Made by a program: the position numbers and the translations under genes. The notes under the pieces were generated by a model. It was not told the DNA's origin. It saw nothing but the letters and a program-made list of their open reading frames with translations, and did no database searches. From JACMRI01 sp043778625 (GTDB lineage: Bacteria > Bacteroidota > Bacteroidia > UBA4408), in NCBI GenBank assembly GCA_043778625.1, contig JAYWFU010000089.1:1-64000 (forward strand): DNA of 64,000 nucleotides. The letters are read 5' to 3'. Within the stretch, counting starts at the first letter, position 1, and each line of letters opens with the position of its first letter. Below are positions 9,552-19,156 of the stretch, in pieces.

Positions 9552-10079
9552 TTGCGCAATTTATACCACATATTACACCTTACACCGCAGTGCACCGCTA
9601 TTGATATTAAGCGGGCTTACAGGCGTTTGGCGCTTAAATATCACCCTGACCACAATGCTAGCCCTGAAGCGGCTGAGTTATTTAGACAAATTATGGATGC
9701 ATACGCCATACTAAGTAATGCTGCTATGCGAACTAAATACGATTTACTGTTACGTAATGGGGCTACACAAAACCAAGAAGCTAAAACCACTGTTTTTAAT
9801 AAAAAATATGGTACGGCTAATCAATTTAAAAATGCAAATTATGCACCTAAACCAATACAGCCAATACTAAAAAAAGATACATGGGTAGATAAAATTGGGC
9901 TTGGTTTTATAATTATTGTAGGAATTTATGGTGTAGCAACCGCACTATTTATTATGAACGAGGCCACAGGCAAAATTGAATTTGAACTAGCCTTGGACAG
10001 ACTGGTAGGAGCTTTGCTGTTTTTGGGAGCATTTTTTTATAGTTACTATTATTTAGTGAGCTTGCCTGATAAAAAATAA
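9552..10079 (+). CDS. membrane-anchored J-domain protein
   Basis: The 175 residues begin directly with a J domain (1-65): LYHILHLTP, the helix IKRAYRRLALKYHPDHN with the HPD motif, and MDAYAILSNAAMRTKYD. J domains stimulate Hsp70 (DnaK) ATPase. There is no Gly/Phe-rich or zinc-finger region, so it is not DnaJ itself. Two hydrophobic segments near 115-135 and 148-168 should anchor it in the inner membrane with the J domain inside. The start is TTG at 9552; no ATG fits, and the J domain begins at once. It stands alone, divergent from parE and convergent with the gene ending at 10092. Confidence 0.8.
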   Translation: MRNLYHILHLTPQCTAIDIKRAYRRLALKYHPDHNASPEAAELFRQIMDAYAILSNAAMRTKYDLLLRNGATQNQEAKTTVFNKKYGTANQFKNANYAPKPIQPILKKDTWVDKIGLGFIIIVGIYGVATALFIMNEATGKIEFELALDRLVGALLFLGAFFYSYYYLVSLPDKK

Positions 10080-10091
10080 CTCTGTATTAAA

Positions 10092-11348
10092 TTACATTTT
10101 GTACCTATACCTATAATTAAGGCTATTATAAGCATACAGGAGTACAAAAAACGGAAATCCAAACAAAAAGTAATGCCCTTGTCGTAGTAGGTTTAGTATA
10201 ATCATTACGAGTAATGCGCTGGATATTATCCAATACGTTTCGTCGATAAGTTCGCCTGCATTAGGCCTACGAATAATAAAAAAATTAAAAATTAACAACA
10301 ACGCAGCTACTATTCCCACTATACCCGTTTCGGACATTAGGCGCAAAAACATAGAGTTAGCATCTTTAGCATTATTGACAAAGCCCCCAATTTTAATTTT
10401 TTTTGCCATTGAATATTTATCAAAAGCAATAGGGTGAGAACCTAACCCAGTACCAAACCAATGTTCACCAAAATTTTGTTTGGCTACGTTATAATTATCG
10501 TACAAATTAATGGCTGAGCCATGGGTACGCCCTACTTCGTATTCGTTTGTCTCGTATACTTCGGTAAGGCCGTCAATACGATCGCGAAATTCGTACACAT
10601 TGTTGTAAAGATAAATGTAGGTTACAATAATAAATGGTAAACCAAACACAGCACTTTTAACAAAACCAAAATTAATAGCCAGTAAAAATAACATGATAAT
10701 GATACCCCAATACCCCATACCCGAAAACGATAAAAAGTATGCACCAATAATAACGGCGCATTGAAATCGAGAAAAATAAAATGGTTTAACAAACAGTGAA
10801 TAAATGCACACAAAAACTGCACTTGACGTAAATGTGGCAAAGTGGGTAGGTTCCATAAATATTGAATTAATCCTAATACCAAATGTTCCGCCCTTAATTA
10901 CGCCCCATTTATTAAGTATTGATGAATAATCATACCCTTGAACAAAATTTAATTTAAACGAAATAAATTGCACCCAAGCTATAATGCACACAATATATAC
11001 GCCTTTGAGATAAAGTTCAAATAGTTTTTGCACATCAAAATTAGCCTCTACTATTACATAATAATAAAACAAATAAGAAAATGCTACACCTAAAAATATT
11101 TTAATAAAATAAGCCCAAGTATTGTCGCCGTTGAGCACATAAAACCATCCGTGAATAAATAAAAAAAAGAATACATACACAAATACTCTAGGAAACGAGT
11201 GGCGAAATATAAATATGGGTAGTAACAATAAATAAGCAAAGTAGCCTATATAAAACTCGAAAGGTTCGGTAAATAATGTTTTGGCGTAAACAAATATTGA
11301 AATGTAAATTATAAATACCAGTACGTTATTAAACCTTCCTTCAAACAT
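10092..11348 (-). CDS. O-antigen ligase/polymerase-like membrane protein
   Basis: This 418-residue protein has about ten to twelve predicted membrane segments and one larger loop (about 250-330) containing GLGSHPIAFDKYSM. That arrangement, with membrane helices flanking a periplasmic loop in the C-terminal half, is typical of the O-antigen ligase (WaaL)/Wzy polymerase superfamily. These enzymes transfer or polymerise undecaprenyl-linked glycans at the periplasmic face. It lies 2 bases after the porZ stop, so the two are probably one transcript. Because PorZ is involved in attaching T9SS cargo to anionic LPS, the neighbour fits cell-surface glycan work, but that link is an inference. Ligase and polymerase cannot be separated here. 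Confidence 0.7.
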   Translation of the reverse strand: MFEGRFNNVLVFIIYISIFVYAKTLFTEPFEFYIGYFAYLLLLPIFIFRHSFPRVFVYVFFFLFIHGWFYVLNGDNTWAYFIKIFLGVAFSYLFYYYVIVEANFDVQKLFELYLKGVYIVCIIAWVQFISFKLNFVQGYDYSSILNKWGVIKGGTFGIRINSIFMEPTHFATFTSSAVFVCIYSLFVKPFYFSRFQCAVIIGAYFLSFSGMGYWGIIIMLFLLAINFGFVKSAVFGLPFIIVTYIYLYNNVYEFRDRIDGLTEVYETNEYEVGRTHGSAINLYDNYNVAKQNFGEHWFGTGLGSHPIAFDKYSMAKKIKIGGFVNNAKDANSMFLRLMSETGIVGIVAALLLIFNFFIIRRPNAGELIDETYWIISSALLVMIILNLLRQGHYFLFGFPFFVLLYAYNSLNYRYRYKM

Positions 11349-11350
11349 TA

Positions 11351-13732
11351 CTAATCAATAAGCATTATTTTGGTTTTACATGTTTTGCCCGTAGCTTCGT
11401 TGGCTACCAAAGCCACATATATACCTGTGGGTACTCGCTCGCCTTTGCTGTTTTTGCCGTCCCAAATTGCCTGTCCTCCTGCTGAATTTAATTCTACAAT
11501 AAAGTTGCCAGTAAGGTCGGTTATCTTAATGATAGATTTAGCAAATACATTTTTTATGGCTATTGCCCCCACATACTCAGGGCGTACGGGGTTAGGATAA
11601 GCGTACACGTCGTTGCATGAATTTGATGCCTGTAAAGCCTCCCCTTTATAGGATTGAATACCGTAATCGTGTCCAAAAAACACTTCGCCATTGAGGTTAT
11701 TAATAGCAATACTTTTAATTTCATTTATTATTAATGGGCTATTGTCTACTGTAAAATGGTTGAGTTGTTCCGTACCGTTTTCGCTAACCAAATAAACTCC
11801 TGAATTGGCGGTAGCAATCCATTTACGATTAGCGTCATCTACCACTATTGCGTTTACGTATTCAGCCTCAAGCAAATACTCAACATTGCCCGTAGTGTTT
11901 ATTTTTACTTGTTGCGCCTGAAATGGATCGTAAACTCCACTTGTTTTTTTCAATACATTATCCGCATTGTAAAATACCGTTACACCTTTGGCAGTACCTA
12001 CCCAAATATCTCCATTAGCATCTTCGGCTAAGCTGGTTATCTCTAATGAGTGTAATGCGCCATTAATTTCGTTAGAAGTTAGTACTCTGTATTCATCGTC
12101 AGTAATATCATCCAACGTGTTGTTATCATTATACACTGCTATGCCTTGACCTAGGGCAAAAGCAAGCCATTTGTAACCATTACGAGCAATAAGTAATTGC
12201 TTGGTGCGCCCTTGTGCCGTAAGTCCAAACGATTTCCACTGATTATCTTGTGTTTTAACTACTAACGGTTTAGCGGCATAAGTATTGTCCATCCATAGGT
12301 TGCCATTTTTATCGTACACGGTATTATTAATTGCTATAAAACCAGCATTACCTGGTTGCTCCTGCAGTGCCGAATTACTTGCATTGTATATTTTACCTTT
12401 AGAAATGCCTGCACTGTCGTTGGTTTCGAGTAAGCCATAGCCCCAGCTGGTATAGTATTTTTGCGCTTTATTTTTACTATTTACATTACTTGATGTGGTT
12501 GAACCAAAAAAAGTTGGCATAATATCCTTACGTCCAGTAAAATTATATTTCCATTCAAAATTTTTATAACTCTGCACTCCGTATAATCTAGAGTTACTAA
12601 AGCCCGATAAGTCATAACCTCCGCCTGCTACATATAGTGTACTATCAATAAAATTCATTCTAAATCCTGAGTTAAAAAATGAGCTTACAGGGCTATAAGT
12701 GCTAATGTTTCCAAAATTTTTATCGCAATGCACTATCCCATTAGTATTGTCAGCTATGTAATAACCTCCATCATTATCAGTTATTGTTTGAAAATTAGTG
12801 TAACTAACAGTTGGGGTTGAAATAACACCGTAACGCAAAAAAGCAAATGTAGAGGCGTCATATACTAGGGTTGAGCCTGAGTAGGTAATTACAATTTCGT
12901 TATCAATTGTTGTTAAGTCCGACACATCATAATTAGCAAAAGTACTTGGCTTACTCCATTGTCCTTGTGCATTGCCCACCATTAGTGTATCTTGCCAATA
13001 AGCGGGCGAATAATTATTTACCACTAATTGATTATTAGCAACTGTCATTTGGTTAAACTTTTTGTTGTACCATTTAGCATTATTGCCCATTGAATCTAAT
13101 TTCCAGCTACGGTAGTCGGCTATTGCTGGATTATTAAATTGGCAACGATACAGGCCTTTATCAGTACTAGCATACAAATAATTGTTAAATACCACTACGC
13201 CGTTTACAGGCTTTGATTGTCCTTGAGGTACAAGGTAATAAGTATCGGCAATTTCTTGTTTAGTTAAATTTATTTTAACAATGCCAAATCCACATGCTAA
13301 ATAAGCGTAAGAGCCACTAATATACACATCATTTATGGTTTTAAAACCAATAATACTTTTGGTTTTAATATCGGATATATTGTATACTTTGCCATTGTGT
13401 AGCAAATCAATGTTGTAATTGGTATGCACTATTACCAATGTTTGAGCGTCTTTGCTATATTTTAAAATATTAACTTGGTTACTCGCTAAGCCTTGCTCAA
13501 TACCTATTACGTGTAAAGTATTGTCGTCAGTATCTAAATAATACAGCCCCGTGTTGGCAGCACAATAAATTTTATTACCAACTTTAGCTACTTGTATAGC
13601 CGATTTAAACGGAGCATGTAAGCGCCACTGGCCTAAGCTTAACTCATTATTAGCAAATGTTTGTGCACAGCTTATTAATGGTATTTGTACCATTAAAATA
13701 ATTATTACTAACCCTAATTTAATATACTTCAT
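11351..13732 (-). CDS. porZ: type IX secretion component PorZ
   Basis: This 793-residue protein matches PorZ, a surface component of the T9SS attachment complex that acts with the sortase PorU. It has a signal peptide (cleavage near ISCAQT). Two beta-propellers follow: the first, from LGQWRLHAPF to about residue 330, has the repeated GLYYLD / GLYRCQF pattern; the second, about 340-690, contains DANGDIWVGTAKGVTVFYN and DDANRKWIATANSGVYLV. A C-terminal sorting domain runs from about 705 (NDVYAYPNPVRPE) to the end (GIYVALVANEATGKTCKTKIMLI). The three-part layout and length agree with P. gingivalis PorZ (about 780). It precedes the O-antigen-ligase-like gene by 2 bases. Confidence 0.82.
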   Translation of the reverse strand: MKYIKLGLVIIILMVQIPLISCAQTFANNELSLGQWRLHAPFKSAIQVAKVGNKIYCAANTGLYYLDTDDNTLHVIGIEQGLASNQVNILKYSKDAQTLVIVHTNYNIDLLHNGKVYNISDIKTKSIIGFKTINDVYISGSYAYLACGFGIVKINLTKQEIADTYYLVPQGQSKPVNGVVVFNNYLYASTDKGLYRCQFNNPAIADYRSWKLDSMGNNAKWYNKKFNQMTVANNQLVVNNYSPAYWQDTLMVGNAQGQWSKPSTFANYDVSDLTTIDNEIVITYSGSTLVYDASTFAFLRYGVISTPTVSYTNFQTITDNDGGYYIADNTNGIVHCDKNFGNISTYSPVSSFFNSGFRMNFIDSTLYVAGGGYDLSGFSNSRLYGVQSYKNFEWKYNFTGRKDIMPTFFGSTTSSNVNSKNKAQKYYTSWGYGLLETNDSAGISKGKIYNASNSALQEQPGNAGFIAINNTVYDKNGNLWMDNTYAAKPLVVKTQDNQWKSFGLTAQGRTKQLLIARNGYKWLAFALGQGIAVYNDNNTLDDITDDEYRVLTSNEINGALHSLEITSLAEDANGDIWVGTAKGVTVFYNADNVLKKTSGVYDPFQAQQVKINTTGNVEYLLEAEYVNAIVVDDANRKWIATANSGVYLVSENGTEQLNHFTVDNSPLIINEIKSIAINNLNGEVFFGHDYGIQSYKGEALQASNSCNDVYAYPNPVRPEYVGAIAIKNVFAKSIIKITDLTGNFIVELNSAGGQAIWDGKNSKGERVPTGIYVALVANEATGKTCKTKIMLID

Positions 13733-13858
13733 TTACTAATTAATTTTATAGTCTTAAAAATTTAATACAAGTTAATTACTATGTACAACTTACAAAGCTA
13801 GTTTTTATTGTGCAAATTATTTATTTTAAACCCAAATTAGTTGATTGGCAAACAACTA

Positions 13859-14416
13859 TTATTTACGAGGAAATTTCATACGGTAATTTATATCCACTTT
13901 GCCAGCAGTAATGTCGTTGAGCTTGCCACGTAGCATGGTACGTTTTAACGATGATAGATGTTCAACAAATAATTTGCCCTCAATGTGGTCGTATTCATGT
14001 TGTATAACACGGGCTATTATGCCGTCAAATTCTTCTTCAATTAATTCCCAATCCTCATCAAAATATTGTACTACAATAGTTGGTTTACGTAGTACATCTT
14101 CACGTATGCCAGGTATGCTTAGGCAACCTTCGTTAAAAGGCCACTCTTTACCTGACTCTTCAATAATAATTGGGTTTATGAAAGTTTGCACAAAATCTTT
14201 AGCGTCGGGGTAATCGTCCTCAAAGCCTGAGGTATCCACAATAAATAAACGTATGGCTTTACCTATTTGTGGTGCTGCTAGCCCTACACCATGCGCTTTG
14301 TACATAGTGTCGTACATGTTGTTAATTAATGGCTTTAAATCAGGGTGCGCCTTTGTTATATCAATACATTTTTTGGTAAGTACTGGGTCGCCGTAGGCTA
14401 CTATTGGTAAAATCAT
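13859..14416 (-). CDS. def: peptide deformylase
   Basis: This enzyme removes the formyl group from the N-terminal methionine of new proteins. All three metal-site motifs are present in the 185 residues: GVGLAAPQIG near 43, EGCLSIPG near 110 (cysteine ligand) and QHEYDHIEG near 150 (two histidines and the catalytic glutamate). The start ATG is at 14416. A sequence matching the -7 consensus, TATTTTTG on the minus strand at 14448-14455, lies 31 bases upstream, but I see no -33 element at the right distance. It stands between porZ and the GH3 gene, probably with its own promoter. Confidence 0.95.
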   Translation of the reverse strand: MILPIVAYGDPVLTKKCIDITKAHPDLKPLINNMYDTMYKAHGVGLAAPQIGKAIRLFIVDTSGFEDDYPDAKDFVQTFINPIIIEESGKEWPFNEGCLSIPGIREDVLRKPTIVVQYFDEDWELIEEEFDGIIARVIQHEYDHIEGKLFVEHLSSLKRTMLRGKLNDITAGKVDINYRMKFPRK

Positions 14417-14500
14417 AGAGGTATGCTGTAGATTAAAATTTATGGTACAAAAATATGTTTTTTTAATTAGGGATAGCTATGCTAAAAACTAAGCAAGTAC

Positions 14501-17500
14501 TTATTTAGCAAATGCTTTGTAAAACAATTCGTGTATAGTGCTACGTACGTTAGTAGTAGTGAGTTTTTTGTTTTCGGCAGTTGGGTACACACGGTTACTA
14601 AGGAATATGTAGGTTAACTCGTTTTTAGGGTCGCTCCATACATAAGTACCTGTAAAACCACTATGCCCAAAACTTTCTGGACTTGCAAGGCGGGTACACG
14701 GGCTATCTTTTTTAGCATTAGTTTCGGGCTTATCAAAACCAGCACCACGGCGGTTATCATTAGCGGGAAACTGTATTTTGTTAAACTCATTAAATGTAGC
14801 TTCGGTAAAATAACGTTCGCCTCCGTACACGCCTTTATTCAAATACAATTGCATTATTTTGGCTAAATCGTTGGCGTTACTAAATATACCTGCATGCCCA
14901 GCCACGCCGCCTAACATAGCTGCGCCTTGGTCGTGTACATAACCATGTATTAATTGCTTGCGCCAAACGGTATCGTATTCGGTAGGCACAATACTTAGTT
15001 CATTCATACGTAATAGTGGTTTGTAGCCCGTGCTTGTGCAACCTAATGGTGCATAAAACCATTGCTGGGTAAGGGTTTCGTAGCTTTGGTTAGTTTTGGT
15101 TTCAATAGCACGTTTAATTAAGTAATAGCCCAAATCACTATAAAGATATTTACGTTTATCATCTAATTTACAATTATCGATAATGCTATAAATAGTATCC
15201 GTATAATTGTTACATATATAAATCCCATTGGCTACAGTGCACTGAAATTGGGGACTTGAAGCAGAAGCGTACACATTAGGTTTGGTAAGTGATGCTTTGT
15301 AAAACGGAATCCAAGCGGGTAATCCTGCTTGGTGGGCAAGTATTTCGCGCAGGGTTAAATCGCGCTTATTGCACTGCTCCATTGGTGCTATTTCGCACAA
15401 TTTATTATCTAACGTAAATTGCCCGTTGCTTACTTCGTGCATTATTATAGGCAAAGACGCCGTTACCTTAGTTACCGATGCCACATCATACACATCAGTA
15501 TTTTGTACTAATTGTTTGCTGTCATAAGTAGGTGTGCCAAACGATTTTTGATAAAATATCTTCCCATTTTTAACTCCTACAATTTGGCAGCTGGGTGTGG
15601 CTTTATTACTAATGGCTAGCTTTGCCACACTATCAATTTGGGCTAAAATAGTAGGGTTAGCACCTACCTCCAGTGGAGTATTGTATGCCAAGCGTATGCC
15701 ACCTTGTGTGTTGAGCCCAGTACCTAGCTTATACTCACTGCTAACACTTACAGGCAAGCGTCCTTGGCTACCAAAAGCACCCATGAGTAGCTGTGCGGTA
15801 AGGTCTTGCGTTGGCTCAGTATCCTGATAAGGCATTACTACTGCTTTAAATTGGTGTAGGCTATTTATGCTTCCTAAACTATACCCATTGCCAAACACGC
15901 ACAATATACTGGGGTGATGGAGGCTTACACTATCTAAAAACTCATTAATACGATTAGTAATTCCAAAATTATTATCGGGTTTGTTATTCATATCAAAAGT
16001 ACCTACTACTACTAAATTATAACTTCGTAAACGTTGTAAGAGTGTGTCCTGTGCGGTTTGTGAGGCTTTATCGTCAAATATAAAATTATCAACAACGGCG
16101 TAATCGCCTAATCTATTTTGAAATGTATTAATACGTTTGCTATTAATAGCTACCGTTGCAATACGCAGTGTATCTAAGCGTTTGAGAGGAATTATACTGT
16201 CGTTGTTTTTAACTACGGTAATTGATTGACGAATAATATTGCGTACAATTTTGGTAGCATTATCCGAGTTAAGGTCGTTGTACAGGGTGGTTATATTACT
16301 GGGTGCATAATGGTTAAGACCGCACCATTCCTTGGCTTTTAATATTTTGTAACAGTGTTCGTTTATGGCATCAATGCTCAACGACGAATCTAGTAACGCC
16401 TCCTTAATTTTAGCTACTGCCTTAGGGACGTTTTCAGCAAATAATAATACGTCGTTGCCCGCCAGTAGTGCTTTTAAATCTACTTCGCCCGGAGTATAAA
16501 AACTACTTACACCCTTCATATTTAGGGCATCGGTAAATATCAAGCCTTTAAAATTCATATCGCGTTTTAACAAATCGGTTACTACCTTATTGGATAGTGT
16601 AGAGGCTCTATTTTTGGTGGTATCAATAGCGGGTATGTATAGGTGCGCCACCATTAAGCTTGATAAGCCTTGTTGCATTAACTCACGAAACGGGTATAGC
16701 TCTAAGGAATCGATACGTTGGCGCGAAGCGCTAATTAAGGGCAAGGTTAAGTGCGAATCGGATTCAGTATCGCCATGCCCCGGAAAATGCTTTGCATTAG
16801 CCATTACGCCGTGGTCTTGCATGCCTTTCATATAAGCAATACCTTTGCGGGCTACAGCGTATTTGTCCTCGCCAAACGAACGGTTACTTATTACTGGGTT
16901 TTTAGGATTATTGTTTACATCTATCACTGGTGCAAAATTTAGCTGTAACCCTATACGCTTACACTGGCGGGCTATTTCGGTACCCATAGTGTAAATTAAA
17001 CTATCGTTTTGCAATGCACCTAACGTCATTTGTTTTGGGAATTTTGTGGTACTATCTAATCGCATGGCCAAGCCCCACTCGCCGTCAATAGTATTAATTA
17101 ACGGCACCTTAGCCAATGCTTGATACCTGTTACATAACTGTGCTTGGCGCATTGGACCACCTTGCATCCATATTAATCCGCCAATGTGGTAATTGGTTAC
17201 AAGGTCTTCAATTTCGGCTCGGTGAGCATCGTCCTTATTACTATAAGCGGCCACCATAAATAATTGCCCTATTTTTTGGTCGAGAGTAAGTGTATTAAAT
17301 ACGGAGTCTGCCCACGTTTTTTTGGTAGCTGAAAGTTTCCAATCCGTATTAAATATAGGTACGCTAGGCATTAATACCGTTCCTTGTTTTTTATTTTTAG
17401 CCTTGGCGGGAGCGCCTAAGGTAACTACATTGTTGGGTAGTTGCTTGTTGCGAGGTGTGCAAGCATTTAGTATAAGGCTTACTATTGCTAGTAATAACAG

Positions 17501-17533
17501 GCATTGTTTAGTTATGTAATTAAAATATATCAT
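14501..17533 (-). CDS. lipoprotein with GH3 beta-N-acetylhexosaminidase-like and beta-lactamase-fold domains
   Basis: This 1010-residue lipoprotein (lipobox LILNAC) fuses two enzymes. The N-terminal half is glycoside hydrolase family 3 of NagZ type: KHFPGHGDTESDSH near 250 is the His-Asp acid/base loop and FTDALNMKG near 333 carries the nucleophile Asp. A GH3 C-terminal sandwich follows to about 600. The C-terminal half, from about 640, is a serine beta-lactamase/penicillin-binding fold with SVTK (SxxK) near 687 and YSDLGYY near 799. Such fusions are known in Bacteroidota and point to cell-wall turnover. I start at the ATG at 17533; the ATG at 17548 lies inside the terminator stem of the upstream gene. 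Confidence 0.85.
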   Translation of the reverse strand: MIYFNYITKQCLLLLAIVSLILNACTPRNKQLPNNVVTLGAPAKAKNKKQGTVLMPSVPIFNTDWKLSATKKTWADSVFNTLTLDQKIGQLFMVAAYSNKDDAHRAEIEDLVTNYHIGGLIWMQGGPMRQAQLCNRYQALAKVPLINTIDGEWGLAMRLDSTTKFPKQMTLGALQNDSLIYTMGTEIARQCKRIGLQLNFAPVIDVNNNPKNPVISNRSFGEDKYAVARKGIAYMKGMQDHGVMANAKHFPGHGDTESDSHLTLPLISASRQRIDSLELYPFRELMQQGLSSLMVAHLYIPAIDTTKNRASTLSNKVVTDLLKRDMNFKGLIFTDALNMKGVSSFYTPGEVDLKALLAGNDVLLFAENVPKAVAKIKEALLDSSLSIDAINEHCYKILKAKEWCGLNHYAPSNITTLYNDLNSDNATKIVRNIIRQSITVVKNNDSIIPLKRLDTLRIATVAINSKRINTFQNRLGDYAVVDNFIFDDKASQTAQDTLLQRLRSYNLVVVGTFDMNNKPDNNFGITNRINEFLDSVSLHHPSILCVFGNGYSLGSINSLHQFKAVVMPYQDTEPTQDLTAQLLMGAFGSQGRLPVSVSSEYKLGTGLNTQGGIRLAYNTPLEVGANPTILAQIDSVAKLAISNKATPSCQIVGVKNGKIFYQKSFGTPTYDSKQLVQNTDVYDVASVTKVTASLPIIMHEVSNGQFTLDNKLCEIAPMEQCNKRDLTLREILAHQAGLPAWIPFYKASLTKPNVYASASSPQFQCTVANGIYICNNYTDTIYSIIDNCKLDDKRKYLYSDLGYYLIKRAIETKTNQSYETLTQQWFYAPLGCTSTGYKPLLRMNELSIVPTEYDTVWRKQLIHGYVHDQGAAMLGGVAGHAGIFSNANDLAKIMQLYLNKGVYGGERYFTEATFNEFNKIQFPANDNRRGAGFDKPETNAKKDSPCTRLASPESFGHSGFTGTYVWSDPKNELTYIFLSNRVYPTAENKKLTTTNVRSTIHELFYKAFAK

Positions 17534-17545
17534 GGCGTTAAAATA

Positions 17546-17582
17546 CATAACCCCACACTATTTAAGCAAGTGTGGGGTTATG
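17546..17582 (-). terminator. strong hairpin terminator after the T9SS cargo gene
   Basis: A perfect 13-bp stem (17546-17558 with 17570-17582, core AACCCCACAC) encloses an 11-base loop and is followed on the minus strand by TATTTT. It lies between the T9SS cargo gene ending at 17618 and the GH3 gene. The same stem contains an in-frame ATG for the GH3 gene, which makes that ATG an unlikely start. Confidence 0.8.
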
Positions 17583-17617
17583 TTTTATTAACAGTAGGTT
17601 GGGTATTACGTGGGGGG

Positions 17618-19069
17618 TTATTCTATTACGAGTTTGAACGTTTGCTCTGGTGTTTTAACAAAATAAATACCTTTAGGCTGAGTAGTAATATTAATAGTAG
17701 TTACGCCTTGTTGTAAGTGTTGCACTGCTATTATTTGGCCTAATAAATTGGTTACGGTAGCCTCAGTAGCTTGTGCGCATTGTATAGTAAATAAGCCATT
17801 GTTAGGGTTGGGATAAAGGGTTATTGCAGCGTTAGATGCTATGGTGCTAAAACCTAAAATATTTTTATAGTTACCACAACGCTTTCCATTGATGTTGGAA
17901 TACATAAGATCTCCGCTATAATAAGGATTTAAATAAATATTTCCGTAGCCTTCTACGTAGTAATCAACTCTACCAGAAGTTGAAACTCTATTAAGACATA
18001 CTTTTATATCGCTACAAGGCGTTATTGGTACTGTGTAACATTTGGTAGAGTCGCAATACTCTATACAAAGATTATTGGTAGTTGTTAATGTTAAATAATA
18101 TAAGCTATCACACTCTTTGGTAAATTGAAGTGTTGTATTGATAGGATAATTATTAGATTGGTCAACAGTGAATTTTTCAAATGGTAAAGAGAAGTATTTT
18201 GATCTCTTAGCATATCTTAAATATCCAGTTGTGATAGGGTAAAATACATTTGCATAGATTTCAAATGTATTAATTTTATAAATTATTGAGTCTTGTGTAT
18301 TCACTCTTGAGGTTATACATATAGTTTTATAATTATTAAATAAATGATTAGAAAAACTAATAACGCCATGATATTCCAAAGTATCGCCCGCTTGGTAATT
18401 ATGACTATCGGCAGATGTTATTGTAAACACCCCTAAGTTTTTTTCTTCCTGTCCAAACATATAGTTGGGTAGTGCTTTTATAGTTGGGAAATCGCCTAAC
18501 TGAAAAAAATTAAGTAACCCAAGTTCTTTTCCAATTTTAATAGGCGCATTATGTAGCATATTATTTTGAGGATTATTAAGGCTATCAAAATAGAGTAATT
18601 TGTAATTTTTAACAGAATCCATAAATCCATAAATGTTTTCGTAGGATATTCCTACATATAGCATTTTTAACACATGTTGTCCTTTGTTATAAATTACGGA
18701 GGTATCTAATTTATTGTTAAAGTCAAATCGTAACGAATCATTGAAGTAGTTCAATAAAATGTAGTTATTGTTACGACGTTCAATAATTTTATCGCCTATC
18801 CATGAAGGATAATCTTCTTTACGGCACGTTCCGCTAGCATTGGTACATCCAGTGTCGCTATTATTTGCATTAGGGTTAATTACTTTAAACGGATAGTAAA
18901 TAATTTCGTTGCCCTGTACTTTAACCGAGTCAAATACCAACGAACCAAAAGCGGAGGAGTCGTTGCTTAAAAACAATTTTTTATTAGCGCTATTAAACGG
19001 CTTATAATTTTGTGCCTGCAATGTTAATTGTTGCGCTACCATTACAATTATTAATAAATATGTTTTCAT
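17618..19069 (-). CDS. secreted T9SS cargo protein of unknown function
   Basis: This 483-residue exported protein has a signal peptide (cleavage near LTLQAQ) and a type A T9SS C-terminal sorting domain from about 420: ITLYPNPNNGLFTI, then ATVTNLLGQIIAV and KGIYFVKTPEQTFKLVIE. The middle is beta-rich with many Asn, Tyr and Ser, and no catalytic motif stands out. Eight or more cysteines cluster around 75-85 (DTGCTNASGTC) and 335-365 (CIEYCDSTKCYTVPITPCSDIKVC), suggesting disulfides at the surface. It is expected to be exported by T9SS and processed by the sortase. Its neighbour upstream is PorU2; a hairpin terminator follows its stop. Confidence 0.75.
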   Translation of the reverse strand: MKTYLLIIVMVAQQLTLQAQNYKPFNSANKKLFLSNDSSAFGSLVFDSVKVQGNEIIYYPFKVINPNANNSDTGCTNASGTCRKEDYPSWIGDKIIERRNNNYILLNYFNDSLRFDFNNKLDTSVIYNKGQHVLKMLYVGISYENIYGFMDSVKNYKLLYFDSLNNPQNNMLHNAPIKIGKELGLLNFFQLGDFPTIKALPNYMFGQEEKNLGVFTITSADSHNYQAGDTLEYHGVISFSNHLFNNYKTICITSRVNTQDSIIYKINTFEIYANVFYPITTGYLRYAKRSKYFSLPFEKFTVDQSNNYPINTTLQFTKECDSLYYLTLTTTNNLCIEYCDSTKCYTVPITPCSDIKVCLNRVSTSGRVDYYVEGYGNIYLNPYYSGDLMYSNINGKRCGNYKNILGFSTIASNAAITLYPNPNNGLFTIQCAQATEATVTNLLGQIIAVQHLQQGVTTINITTQPKGIYFVKTPEQTFKLVIE

Positions 19070-19156
19070 TTTGTTATGTTTTTAGATTTATCTACTTTAT
19101 GAATGTGTATCTACAATTAACTAGATTTATTACAAATATCTATTTGTTACAGCGTA

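Noticed and set aside
17534..17548. Upstream ATG as start of the GH3 lipoprotein
   Set aside because: It lies in the stem of a strong terminator. The ATG at 17533 keeps a complete lipoprotein signal.
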